Below, in pieces: positions 11,169 through 22,400 of a stretch of DNA of 64,000 bases. A program made the position numbers and the translations under genes. This stretch comes from Nageia nagi (taxonomy: Eukaryota; Pinophyta), in assembly GCA_050084985.1 (NCBI GenBank), contig JBITNC010000001.1:209808001-209872000 (forward strand), written 5' to 3'. The notes beneath the pieces are model-generated. The model had not been told where the DNA came from. It saw only the letters and a list, made by a program, of their open reading frames with translations, and did not search any database. Each line of letters opens with the position of its first letter. The stretch's first letter is position 1.

Positions 11169-13728
11169 CTTGGTATAGCTAGGAAATATTATTCTTTAGG
11201 TGGATCATGGAGAAAGGTATTGGGTTGTGTCTCTTCAAATTTATTAAGTAAAAGTTGAACCTAGGAGAAGAGGGGATTGATTTAATTATTAAGAATTATT
11301 GGCTAGGATAGTAAGAAGATAACTCTCTCCCTTTATTTTGTGATTCCATTTAATAACTTGTTGTGGCCATGTAAAATGAAATTAAATCAATTCTTGTATA
11401 TGCTTATGGAAGATACCAAAATGGAAGAAATTATTGGGCATACCTTATGGAAAATACCCTTATGTAGAGCATTATTTTGAATAATATTATATAACAAAGT
11501 TTTCAACATATTCCATCTCTTATTTCTTTACAGTCATCCTTATTGAAGGAAGATAATTGCAACTATCAATTATATTCCCTTGATCACAAATGCCATAAAT
11601 TAGAGTTGATGCATTAAAGAGTGGATGTTATTCTCAAATTTTTTTGCAATCCCTAAACTAAACTAGATAATATCTTAATGATCTTAGATTTGAAATTACC
11701 TAGTAATTTATCCAATTTAGAATATGTGACTACTTTACAATCCTTTAATATTTAGTCCCCATTTCCATATTTTTTAACCTAATGTATGTAATCAATAATC
11801 TCTTCTTATGATCATATATACATACTTATGGGGTTCTATGATATTCCATTTTATAATTATATCCATTTAAAAAGAAAATCTTACATCTATTTTGTACATA
11901 TATTTAGAAATGGAAACAAAATTGAAATAATAAAATTTATCATAGTGACTAAAATAGGTTCAAAAAACTAATAGATATATTTATTACATAATATCACTCA
12001 TTCATAAGGCAACAAAGATTATATATATAGATCAAATATCAAATAGGATCATCTAACTCATATCAACTATTGGATATGTGGGCTATGAGCTACTAAGTTA
12101 TGGTTTAATATTAAAATATCCTTAACAACCATTTGGCAAAGATAACAAGGTAGTGGGCTCACCTAGATTCATACACATCTTTATTTTCTTATAATAGAAT
12201 TGAGGAATTATGACTATACATAATTTCTATATGATACTAGCAAATTATCCCCAAGAAGAATTTATAAATGGTTATTACTAACATTGTTGTCCCCAAAAAA
12301 AGTGCCAAAATTAATGGGTTTTGATTCATCATTTAATTTAACAATTTAGATTAAGTGTCCAAACGGCATAAATAGTAATGACCTTGTTCCTTTACTATGA
12401 TTTAACAACACACTTGCATAAATTCAAATAGATATTTGTACAACTAAAATGATTAAAGGAGTAATAATGGATGGAAAGAGAAAATAGTAAATTACATGCT
12501 TAATTCTAAAGAAAATCATACTCATCTATTTTATGAAAGAAAGGAAATGATAAGGGTAGTTTCTACTAGTTCAAGGTTCTTTCCTCTTCTAATAGAAATA
12601 TCCAAGAAGATTAAGAAATACTAAACTTTATTCATATGTTACTATAAAATAAAATATATACAATATATTTTAATAAAGTAATGTTCTTGATCTATTACTT
12701 CTATCTAACACATTATAATCTATTCCAACCTCTTTTGTTGGCAAAATTGGGACCCAAAATTGCAAAAGTTATACATTATAATATTTTTCAATTTTGTAAA
12801 AAGATTTGATTACCCATTTTTGCAAGTAATATATCTAAATTTCATATGATTTTATTTCCTATTATTCCTACAAAATAATTCCAATCTAACATATCCTTTT
12901 CTAATTTTGTATATACAATCTCATTTCCAGTGTTTCAAATATGTGCAAGATGGAGTGCTTTGCTAGTCTATAGTTTGTTAAGATTTGGATACATGAAAAT
13001 GTTTAATAATTTTTATTTAAATTTAATGCTAAATATATCTACAAATTTATTCCCCATTCTTAGTGGAACAATATTAAGATATACCTTTTTTTCCCTTTGA
13101 TGGAGTGCTTTGCTAGTCATTTTAAAGCTATGTCATCTTTGCTTAATACTAGAAAAATATTAAGATATACCCCTTCCCCCCTTTTATTTATCTTAAAAAT
13201 TTACAAAGCATTATATTTTAAAACAAAATATAAAATTTTAATATATAACAAAATATATCATCTTATTACTAATTAGACTAGTTAAGCACATAAAATATGT
13301 AATACTATTACTAGAGTATCCTTTTTAATGTATCATTTTAATGTTAATAATGAGACTATTTTGTGTCTTATCAACATGATTGATATGATTATTTCATAAT
13401 ATATTATATTTATTTCATATTTATTCCTAATTAGTGAATCTTACAAGATGAATACATATTAAGTTTATTTCATCTTTACACTGATACTGATATATTTTAT
13501 AAGATGAAATATGCTCTTAGTGATGTTTTATTATAGGATATTTGCATTTTATTATCTCAATTTAACTCAAATTTGGCACTTAATTCAAATAAATATAAAT
13601 ATAGGGTATAATACATCATCAAATATTTGTTTATAAAGACATTTTGCTAATATCAAGAGAGTATATTTTTCTTCTCTTCTTTTCTTTCCATTGCAAGCAT
13701 AATTTCATCTCATTGTAATTAAAGTTGT
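11169..13728. other. Anonymous AT-rich DNA between RE-A and RE-C
   Basis: No coding potential, RNA gene or element boundary recognised. One small local duplication is present: GATGGAGTGCTTTGCTAGTC at about 12951 and 13099, with AATATTAAGATATACC following at about 13070 and 13159. Confidence 0.6.
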
Positions 13729-13734
13729 AAAGGG

Positions 13735-14635
13735 TGTAGATATCCAAAATTGACCCCTCTTTTGAAAGTTCAAGGAGGTACACAAAAATAAACATTATTA
13801 TAAAAATTATAATAAAATCAAAATACCAACTTTTGACTAAATATCAATGACTCATATGAGATGTTGGCATCTGAATCCCAAATTCTAGTGATTCTATGAT
13901 TGGAAAAATAAAAAAAAAATGGTAAGTTATTAAATAAATTCTCTAAAAATGTATGAATTAAGGATTATTAATCACTAATAATGCATTTTAAAACACTATA
14001 TCACAACCATGACAAGATTAGATAAGCTTTTTTATCTTAATTTTTATCTCTAAAATGAAAACTTCTTCAATTTCCTCAATCTATAAATAAAACCTTCAAC
14101 ATTGAAGAAAGAGATATAAATTTAAAGTAAAAGAACTCTATATAAATTTAGTTAGAGCTTTTTAAGAGTTAAGTACTTTTTTTATACACTTTTTTATGTA
14201 TTTCAATTTAGTAATTCATATTTTTATGTGAGCAAGTATGTTTGATGATTTATTTTGGCATGTGTACAAGGTCCATAGGTACTAAGGTGCATAATATCAA
14301 AGGTTTAATAAAGAAATAATAACTAGGGAATAAGATAATATGTATAAATGAAGCTAGAGACAAGATTCAATAAGAAACACACTCTAGTTATAGAAATACC
14401 AATGACTACATATTGAATGCTAGTGATTGGAGACAACCTTTAGTGACTTCACCCATAATATTGATAACTCTATAAAAGCCCAAGAGCCTCTAAAATATCA
14501 TTTTATAAAATCCTTTCACAACAAATTCAAAGATTCATAACTCTACATTTGAGGTCTACCTAAGAGTAATAAAATACATATTTTGTTCTAACATCAATTT
14601 GTCTTATTTTCTAGAAGGGTTTCTTTTTGGCTACA
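13735..14635 (+). repeat. RE-C 5' LTR (901 bp)
   Basis: TGTAGATATCC...GGCTACA. It matches 50527-51440 over its whole length, and the primer-binding region follows directly. AAAGGG precedes it. Confidence 0.88.
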
Positions 14636-14637
14636 TT

Positions 14638-14658
14638 CTAGCATGAGGAGGACCCCTC
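14638..14658 (+). promoter_or_regulatory. RE-C primer-binding region (decayed)
   Basis: CTAGCATGAGGAGGACCCC follows the 5' LTR by 2 nt and continues CGCATG; it lines up with GCTAGAAGGAGGGCCCC and the following GCATG of RE-A. Confidence 0.7.
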
Positions 14659-14985
14659 GCATGAAAGACAATATTAGTGACAAAACATAAGGGTTTTCTT
14701 AATGTTTTTATAACTATTTATTTATTTTACATATTATGGTTTTGATTCTAATTGAGGTTATTTTTGTTCTATATTTTTCCAAGTGTTGTAACAAAATCAT
14801 TAGCAACTAGGTATCAGATGCAAGTGATTAGATAAGGATGTCAGTGTTAAGTTATAACACCAACATTTAAAAAATAGAGGTGGCATGTTTAATTCTCATT
14901 AATACAGTCAAGTCCAATGTAGGAACTTAAGGATGAGAATCAAGAATGAACCACTTGTATATATTTCTTTACTTAGAGTGCATAT

Positions 14986-14990
14986 AAGAG
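14986..14990. repeat. Left target-site duplication of RE-B (AAGAG)
   Basis: AAGAG lies just left of RE-B; AAGAT lies just right at 31791-31795. Four of five bases agree, as expected for a duplication with one later substitution. Confidence 0.65.
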
Positions 14991-15835
14991 TGTTGCAATG
15001 AAAATTGAGCTGGAATATAGAATAACATAAAATAAAAATTACTCTTCAATCTTCATTGAACCTCAAATGATATAACATAGATAAACATGTTGTAATTGCA
15101 AGATGATATTCAATCTCAGTTCAAACTACAATTTGCCCTTAGAAGGGACTTTTACAAATGTATGTGCCAAAATAAGAGTATTAGATCTCCATTATTTTTG
15201 GGTTGCTTGCTTCTCTTCTTGATGTAGACAACCTATAAATCCTACACACATGCAAGAAACAATAACATAAAAGCATCTATGTGTAACAATGTATTGAAAT
15301 GAAACTAGCATAAAACAATAAAAGGAATGAGTTCACAAGATTTTGGTAGCATTACCATACTTCAAAATTGGATTCAATTGGGGTCAATTTGGATCATCCA
15401 TATTGCTTTGTGTTAGCTTGTATTTATAGATTTTCAGGTGAGACATTTCAAGGATGGAAAGGGGAAGTGAAGAGCCACCATAAGTCGTAACTGACCTCCT
15501 CTATCCACCTCATCATGGAAGATAAATCATTCCAACTTCCTTTTTTGATTTTTGTTCAGCTATTGCAGAGTCGTCGATGTTTGTATATCGAATGCCGACG
15601 TTTGCCTCAAAATGTCGACGTTCGATATGGAATGCCGGCGACTGGTTAACTACATTAAAATGACCACCTAAAAGTCAAATTTCATCAAAAGGGGGTCATG
15701 TGACCATTCATTTTGCATAGACTCGATGAGAGCTATCCAATAATAGGGTTTCTAAACCTATTTTATGTTATCACACTGAGTCATGATTATTCTAATGTTT
15801 ACTTAGTTAACGAGGGACATTTTTAGGTGTCTACA
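14991..15835 (-). repeat. RE-B 3' LTR (845 bp)
   Basis: In element orientation TGTAGACACC...CATTGCAACA. It has the same length as the partner at 30946-31790 and differs by roughly 5% by eye, with about half of the differences inside 15566-15650. Confidence 0.95.
15566..15650. promoter_or_regulatory. CpG-rich palindromic motif cluster in the RE-B LTR
   Basis: Holds about ten CpG dinucleotides in an otherwise CpG-poor LTR: GAATGCCGACG, ATGTCGACGTTCGA, GAATGCCGGCGAC. The other LTR (31521-31605) keeps about three. It probably lies in U3, so an enhancer or methylation target is plausible. Confidence 0.55.
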
Positions 15836-15850
15836 TTTTGCCCCTTTTTG
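15836..15850 (-). other. RE-B polypurine tract
   Basis: On the minus strand AAAAAGGGGCAAAA ends directly at the TGTAGACACC start of the 3' LTR, as expected for the plus-strand primer of reverse transcription. Confidence 0.85.
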
Positions 15851-16564
15851 AAATTATCAACCGAAAAATGTGATTGATGATTTCAAAAATATAGAAGGGG
15901 AAGCTTTGTTACTTGACTATTTATTGTTGCCTTTTTACAATGTAAGTTTTGACTCAATTTCTTAGGTGAATCAAACTTTTGATTTATCAAATTATGATAA
16001 AATGTGTTTTCTTTTTACATTTGATGTAATTTTGAAAACAAGTTTGCATATACCTTAGAAGTAACTATTTTCGGTACGAAAATGTGTTGAGCTTGTGTGA
16101 TAGCTACATGACATTTTTGTTATGTCATTTTATGTGTCTAAGCACACATGTACCATATAAGCCTTCCTTAGTATATGAGTTTTGATGGTGTTGTCTTTTG
16201 TCCCGACAACAGGGTTTCAAGATGATCTCATGTAACAAAGATGCATCACACTTTATCATTATTTGATTTCCTTGACCAATTTAAGGCTATTTTTGAGAGA
16301 AACTTAATGTTTTTAGGGCTATTTCCAAACATAGCATTTTACTTCCAGTTATCGGTGTTTAGTTTCAGTCATTGGTGTTCATCTTTAAGTCACCAGCATT
16401 TAGTAACAGTTGTCAGCGTTCGTATTCAGGTTGTCGATCTTTGAAAAAGGAAAAGATTTGTCCTTTTCTCACATGTTCCTTAGCTGTCCCTTTCATTATC
16501 TACCAGGGCCATTTACCATTGCTGATTCATCAATTTCCAGCCATTGATATCCATCACACTCACT
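15851..16564 (+). other. Region between RE-B 3' LTR and PMD gene (putative PMD promoter)
   Basis: About 0.7 kb upstream of the PMD start, without a long ORF that makes sense. It holds degenerate copies of the CpG motif at 16350-16440 (CGGTGTTTAG, ACCAGCATTTAG, CAGCGTTCG). The promoter role is inferred only from position. Confidence 0.4.
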
Positions 16565-18978
16565 ATGCCTCCACGTAGGTGTTCCATCGGATGTTCTCAA
16601 CCTATCTGGGAAGAGGTAGGGTTTTGTACTAACCTCCTTTTCTATTTTTTGTTCATAGTTTGTAATTTACCCATTTAGTTTAAAAATTACAACCATGAAT
16701 GTTATTACAAAACTTTTTTGATCATTTGTATAGGCTAAACTTTGTATATTAGGCTTTTATTTGTGTTTTTTATGTATTTTTTCCTATTTCTATCGTGATC
16801 ACCGACTTGAGCCGAGCAGCTAATAGAAACGTCAACGTTTGAAGGTCGAACACCAACGATCAAGTGTTGAGGATTACAAACGCTAGCATTTCATTATGAA
16901 ACACCATTTTTCCCCCTTTTTTTTTTGGACTGACTTTTAACATCATACAGGTTCGAGATGTTTTTGAGCCTCGAGGTAGATATCCCTCAATTTCACAGGA
17001 GGGCAGAGATTTTCTGGATCCTACCAATCATGCCTTTTTCAAGTCCATTGGTTTTGGAGTGGGCCCATACATGGGTCGCATTCATTGGGACTATCCTCTG
17101 TTAGCTGCATTATTAGACAGATGGGATGCAGTTACATGCACTTTTCATTTTCTGATGGGGAAGATGACTGTTATGGTAGAGGATATACATAGATTATATA
17201 GACTCCCTATTCATGGATGGAGGATCTTACCTGTAGTTGATAGAGCAGGAGCTCTACCTACCATTTCTTATTTGTATGGAGCTGATCAAGTTGACACTAT
17301 TATTTCTGAGATTATTTCAGGGGGCATTAGATATTATTAGTATTGGCTAGAGGATCAACAGAGGATGATCCAATTTTCATATTTGATGGGATTAGTTCAG
17401 TGCTATGCTCTCCCTGATACTGGCAGCAGGAGGTTTCCATGGTCATTGTTACCTATCATTGCAGATATGATACGACACAACATAGTGTATGCTTGGGTGC
17501 CCACATTATTGGCCCAAATTTATAGAGAGTTGTTTTTCTATTCATAGGGGCATAGGGCCTCTTTATCAGTTACCATTACATTATAGGCATGGGCCTATGA
17601 GCATATTGCTATGGCTCATCCTTCAGGATTACCGATGCCTAGATTTGATAGCTACTCAGATTATGTGGCTGGTATAGTTAGATGGTGTGAGGACTATTAT
17701 ATTCACCCATCAGATGGAGTCCATCAAGATGTGGGTTATTACCATCACATGCTTAGTCACTTGATTCCTGATCAAGTGAAATTTAGACCTTACCACTCAT
17801 ATCCTGTATAGAGAGAGCTTGCAGCTGAGCTTACTAGCATCTGATAGCCACATGTTCTTAGTGGTCATAGGGTAGATTTTCTAGAGCACTTTCATTTTGA
17901 GCAAGTGCACTATTAGTTTGATTTGATTCAAGATGTGCCTGCCCCAGTAATGTCGTACCAGAGGGAGGGTACTATTCCAGCTGAGGGTGTACAACCACTA
18001 GTTTATACAGAGCTCGATCCTACTCAGGAGGAGAGACCATTAGAGGATGACATTGGAGAGGATGATATAGGAGTGTCTAAGGCTTTTAGAGCCTGGTGGG
18101 AGGAGGGAGACAATGGTATAGGGGGTCAACATGTACATCAATGCATCGATGTTGCTATCAAGCCAGGTGCAATAGCAATAGAGGGAGAGATAGGTGAGGA
18201 GCCTATAGGAGTGATGGCTGTGAGAGCTGAGACTACAAGAGTTGAGGCTATGGGTGAGGAGGTCATGGTGGATGCTCCTGAGGAGTTGGCTCCTAAGGAG
18301 GAGGCTACAGGTGTTGGTGAGGATAGAGCTACCCCAGTGGGTACACACAGAGTCGAGGAGGCTCCTACTACTCAGGTACCTACCATTGATACTTTGCTAG
18401 GAGACATTTATGAGTTGAGACACCAGTTAGGATAGGTTCATTCATGTATGTACAGATACAGGGCTAAGTGAGATAGATATAAAAATGAGAGAGATGAGGC
18501 TTGTTCTTCTCTATAAGGAATTCAAGCCCATCAGTTCAATGCAGCATCATCCTCTAGGGGTGAGCCTTTAGTTATCCACCATGGTATTTATCAGTAGTGA
18601 GATTTTTACAGTAGTATAGTATAGTCATGGTTGATAGGTGTTCTAGCTTTTACTCTAGGGGCTCAGTATCCTATACCTCTAGATAGTTATATACCTATAA
18701 ACATCTTAGCTTATCAGATAGGTAGTAGTGTACAGGGCACGGTTGGATCACCTAGCAAGACTCAAAGGTCTCGAGGTATTTCTAGCAGGAGTGGTACACC
18801 TTGGGCATCTCCCTTAGGGGCTATCGATTCAGTCAAGTTACGAGAGGCTCAGCATTCGGGTAGTACTATAGGATCTGTAGGCACTACTCCTTCAGGTCAG
18901 AGCATCAGAGATACTAATAGATGGCAAAGATGACCTAGCAGTCCTAGCAAACTAGGTAGTGGTTGGGGCAGTCCATGA
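16565..18978 (+). pseudogene. RE-B antisense plant mobile domain (PMD) gene, two exons
   Basis: It lies opposite to gag-pol in the 3' internal region. Exon 1 (16565-16615) is 17 codons, MPPRRCSIGCSQPIWEE; GTAGGG opens an intron that ends CATCATACAG at 16950. Exon 2 (16951-18978) keeps one reading frame for about 675 codons. After FFKSIGFGVGPYMGRIHWDY comes the PMD core DRWDAVTCTFHFLMGKMT and EDIHRLYRLPIHGW, like the domain of Arabidopsis MAIN/MAIL1 and of some transposons. An acidic Glu/Gly/Val-rich middle (from about 17990), a short charged helix-like part near 18440-18520 and a Ser/Gly-rich tail follow. In-frame stops are TAG at 17338, 17545, 17584, 17809, 17845, 17914, 18433, 18595 and 18622, TGA at 17842, 18469, 18598 and 18931, and TAA at 18514. 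No frameshift is seen. The natural end is probably TGA at 18976. Function in the element is unknown. Confidence 0.85.
16616..16950 (+). other. Predicted intron of the RE-B PMD gene
   Basis: Donor GAG|GTAGGG, acceptor CATCATACAG|GTT with CTGACTTTTAAC just upstream as possible branch region; 335 nt. Splicing joins two frames exactly. RE-C has the same borders (48671-48965). Confidence 0.75.
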
Positions 18979-19477
18979 GGATATTCTTTTTGTGATGTTA
19001 TCTTTTTATATGCTTATTGTACCCATGTAGTTTTATTTGATGATGATGTTAGGATGACCGTTTGCTAGACTGTTATGATGTATAGGTGGACCTTTGATAT
19101 TCATTATATGATGTTATGATGATTTTCATTTTATATGTGGATGGGTATGATGTGATGTTAGGTAGCTCATAATCATCTTTTAATTATTTGATGATGAATA
19201 GATGTTAATGATAGATGTAATCTCAAAATGTATGATGTATGATTTTGACTATGGAATGTATGATGTATAATTTTGAGGCTATCTTTTTATAATTTATGAT
19301 GATAAAATATATATCAACAAATTAATTTGATGATGTTATCGATCCTCAAAAGTAGTTTAATAATAGGTATGAGTAAACAAATGAACCTAAGATAAGTTAT
19401 TTAAGGACATAATTTTATTATATTTTCATGGAATCAGATGCATCATTTTCCGCACTTAGCAATTTTACAATAGACAT

Positions 19478-19893
19478 AACGACATGACAAACTAATGACT
19501 TATGGGTACATATGAACATTAACTTTATCTTAGTCAGGGGAACAATAAATAATCATTCTTATCCTTCCCAAAGAAAAGCAATTTTAATAATGTTCAAAGG
19601 TAATGGATGATAGTGAAATGGATTAACATGACACACTAGTGACCTAATGGATACATATGAACATTAACTTTATCTTGGTCAGGGGAACAATAAATAATCA
19701 TTCTTATCCTTTCCAAAGAAAAGCAATTTTAATAATGTTCAAAGGTAATGGATGATAGTGAAATGGATTAACATGACACACTAGTGACCTAATGGATGCA
19801 TATGAACATTAACTTTATCTTGGTCAGGGGAAAAATAAATAATCATTCTTATCCTTTCCAAAGAAAAGCAGTTTTAATAATGTTCAAAGGTAA
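19478..19893. repeat. 145-bp tandem repeat, about 3 units
   Basis: AATCATTCTT recurs at 19551, 19696 and 19841 with nearly identical surrounding sequence; period 145 bp. Confidence 0.92.
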
Positions 19894-20336
19894 TGATAAT
19901 CTTGAATGATTTAACAAAATGACACAAGTGGTTCTAGACACAAACAATATGCAACTTATGACAACAGATTAGGTGATTTTAGCTTAACGACCAAGTTATT
20001 ACAACATCTACCTTATCTTTCTTTATTTCCAGATCTAATAACCCAAGATGATATCAAACAATATTGTTATATGTTGATAAGAGAATCTAAAAACTCTAGT
20101 GTGTGCAGTGAGGTTCATTTCCCTTCTTAGATCATTTGAGATGAAGTATCCTAGAGACATTAATAAGCTAGTCTATCCATATGAAATGTATAGAGGTCCA
20201 TAGGAAAAAAGGTCGCTAACCAAAATGGACATATCACCACTCGTAAGGTATACCCCATTGCTAGATAGGCATCTATAGCCCCGATGAGGATTAACCCCTC
20301 GATCTTGATATAACCCAAGAATCTTTGTAACACTTT

Positions 20337-20369
20337 TTCTCTTTCTCTTTTTTTTTTTTTTTTTTTTTA
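20337..20369. repeat. Homopyrimidine/poly-T tract
   Basis: CTCTTTCTC followed by a run of about 22 T; polypurine on the RE-B sense strand. Confidence 0.8.
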
Positions 20370-20871
20370 CTATCAAATGATTCTTGGGTTCGAGATGGAG
20401 CGAATAATAGGATAGACACATAACTTTCACTCTTAATGTCTCTTAGAATGATTTCATTCAAATTCTCTTCAAACTTTTTTAATGTTATAAGTGTTTGGAG
20501 TTTATGGATTTTTCCTCAAACACAAACTTTATGTTTTTCTATCATCTATGGTATATCATTTCTTTATGAAAGAAAAGACAAAGTGAATGTGGTGATAACA
20601 AGGAGATTATTCTAAAATGACCTTTTCACACATTACACATTTACGGGCTAACCACTTTTACAATTACATACAACATATACTCACATCATACAAAGGGCAG
20701 GGCACCCTATTGCCAAGTAACCTCTAGATGTTTCCATCTAGGTAAATTTTATAATTTTATAATTTTTATGTATTTTATATTTTTTAGATTTTTAGGATTT
20801 TATAATTTTTCTATTTTTTTTTTTTAGGGTTTTATAGTTTTTCTCAGGAATCTATTTAGGATGCGTTTAAA

Positions 20872-22035
20872 TCAAGTTTGCACTGCCTCAGGATTGAATG
20901 AGCAATACATTGAACTAAATAAAAAACTAGAATCTAATATCACTTGATTATGACAAATTTCAGGAACACAATAATCTAAGTGTTCAGAAGTCATGGTTTG
21001 GGTGATTAAGATGATTCGTTCTTGATATCTTAATGTCCAATTGTAAGTACAATCAATTATGATTTTAGGCTTTTCTATGGGCCACAGGAGATAGAAATAT
21101 ATCATTAGATCATATTTTGATTTCAGAGAACACCATAGTTCAAATGTGTTGATATGAATAATAACCTAAGAGCTATTTATTTTGACCTCCCAACCGTAAG
21201 ATTCACGTATATCATAGAATGTCAAGGCCAGTCGTTGTTGAATTTCAATAGGCATGGAAAAGATGTTTGAATATAAAGGAGTAGGAACGTTATAAATACT
21301 TTCATAAATAGATCTTTGTCATACCTATTTTCGAACCCAGGAAGATAATTTCCATTATTCTATACTCTATGTCCTTTTGATAATTTTTTGATAATCTCAT
21401 TTCTAATCTTTATTTGATTTATCATTACAAGTTCAAAAATATGGTAAGCTCATCTTTCTTCCAACTTTTGTTTCCTAATTATGGGTTGCATTTGTATGCG
21501 AGAGAATATGTTGATTTGTCTATAGTGTTGTTGTGGTGTTCTAGGAGGGAAGGCCACAAAAGCATTTGACAAGTCATAAGTCACCCTTTTATGAGGTAAA
21601 TAAGGTAAGAGTTCATCCATCCATTCTAGGTTTTTAGTTAATTGTTCAACACAGTTCATCTTGGCTAAAAGGAGTGAAGGCTTTGTTAATTAACACCTTA
21701 TATTGATCCTTGGCCTTCCATAAGGCCATTGTAGATAAAAGGTCATTATTTCTTATGATATTCGTTCCATATGTGTGAAATAAATTTGCGGGCCTAAATT
21801 AATACATGCTTCATATCCAAAGAAAGTGACTTCCCAACCAGTATTCCTACCATGAAACATATTATATGTTCTTTCATATTGCTCATCAATAGTCAACCAT
21901 AAAATAATTCAAGAGATCCATATCAAAGTTATGTTTCAAATATGTTAATGCGAAGTCACCTGGATATCTGGGTGGTGGAAATTGTACTTATGGTTGCACA
22001 AAGCTACCTTCAGCAGATTCCTTTGCCAGATTCAT
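20872..22035 (-). pseudogene. RE-B accessory sense ORF after integrase, unidentified
   Basis: It starts 126 nt after the pol stop with MNLAKESAEGSFVQP (ATG at 22035) and can be read, with several stops and probable frame changes, for about 385 codons through MNCVEQLTKNLEWMDELLPY (21450-21659) to LLWPIEKPKIIIDCTYNW (20872-21105). I recognise no domain. Related sequence follows integrase in RE-C (from about 41000, e.g. 41930-41990), so it belongs to the family and is not a chance ORF. Extra ORFs in the 3' region are known from Tat-lineage elements; whether this one belongs to a known group cannot be decided here. Confidence 0.6.
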
Positions 22036-22160
22036 CTTTCTATTTTAATCATTAACATTTGAAAAATATTAATATTTTTATTTATTTATTGTTTTAATTA
22101 ATAATAAAATAAAACAAAAGAAAATTGATATACACTTTTCCCTTTTTATGTATAGAAGGG

Positions 22161-22400
22161 TCAAAGATGCATGATATTTATAGGTTCATGCTCTTCATTT
22201 CCTTCTAAATCTGATAAATGATAAGTTCTCTTACCAAATTTTTTCTTAATGATGTACGGTCCTAACCAATTTGGAGCAAACTTGTCTCTAAGTTGTTGTT
22301 CTAGTTGTGAAGTTTGTTTATTTTCTTTTAAGACCAAATCACCTATTTTGAATTCATGAATTAAAGCTCTTTAATCAAAAGCTCATTTTATCCTCCTCTG
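22161..22400 (-). pseudogene. RE-B integrase C-terminal module
   Basis: Reads FKIGDLVLKENK, then FAPNWLGPYIIKKKFG, with the GPY motif of the gypsy integrase C-terminus, and ends INIMHL at TGA 22161-22163. An in-frame stop near 22372 separates it from the upstream 22383-23000 stretch. Confidence 0.8.

Larger units (their letters stand above)
18979..20870. other. RE-B spacer between PMD and accessory ORF
   Basis: Non-coding AT-rich DNA. It contains the 145-bp array (19478-19893), a long pyrimidine run at 20337-20369 and a low-complexity TTTTATAATTTT region at 20740-20845. A similar low-complexity stretch is at 44700-44830 of RE-C, on the matching strand. Confidence 0.65.

Noticed and set aside
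13735-14635. Solo LTR
   Set aside because: A primer-binding region and leader follow it, the matching LTR is at 50527-51440 and AAAGGG flanks both, so it is the 5' LTR of RE-C.
17489-17677. Alternative-frame ORF in the PMD gene, suggesting a frameshift
   Set aside because: The first frame keeps PMD-like sequence on both sides through TAG codons at 17545 and 17584, so no frameshift is needed.
18040-18348. 102-codon minus-strand ORF
   Set aside because: Antisense shadow of the PMD reading frame.
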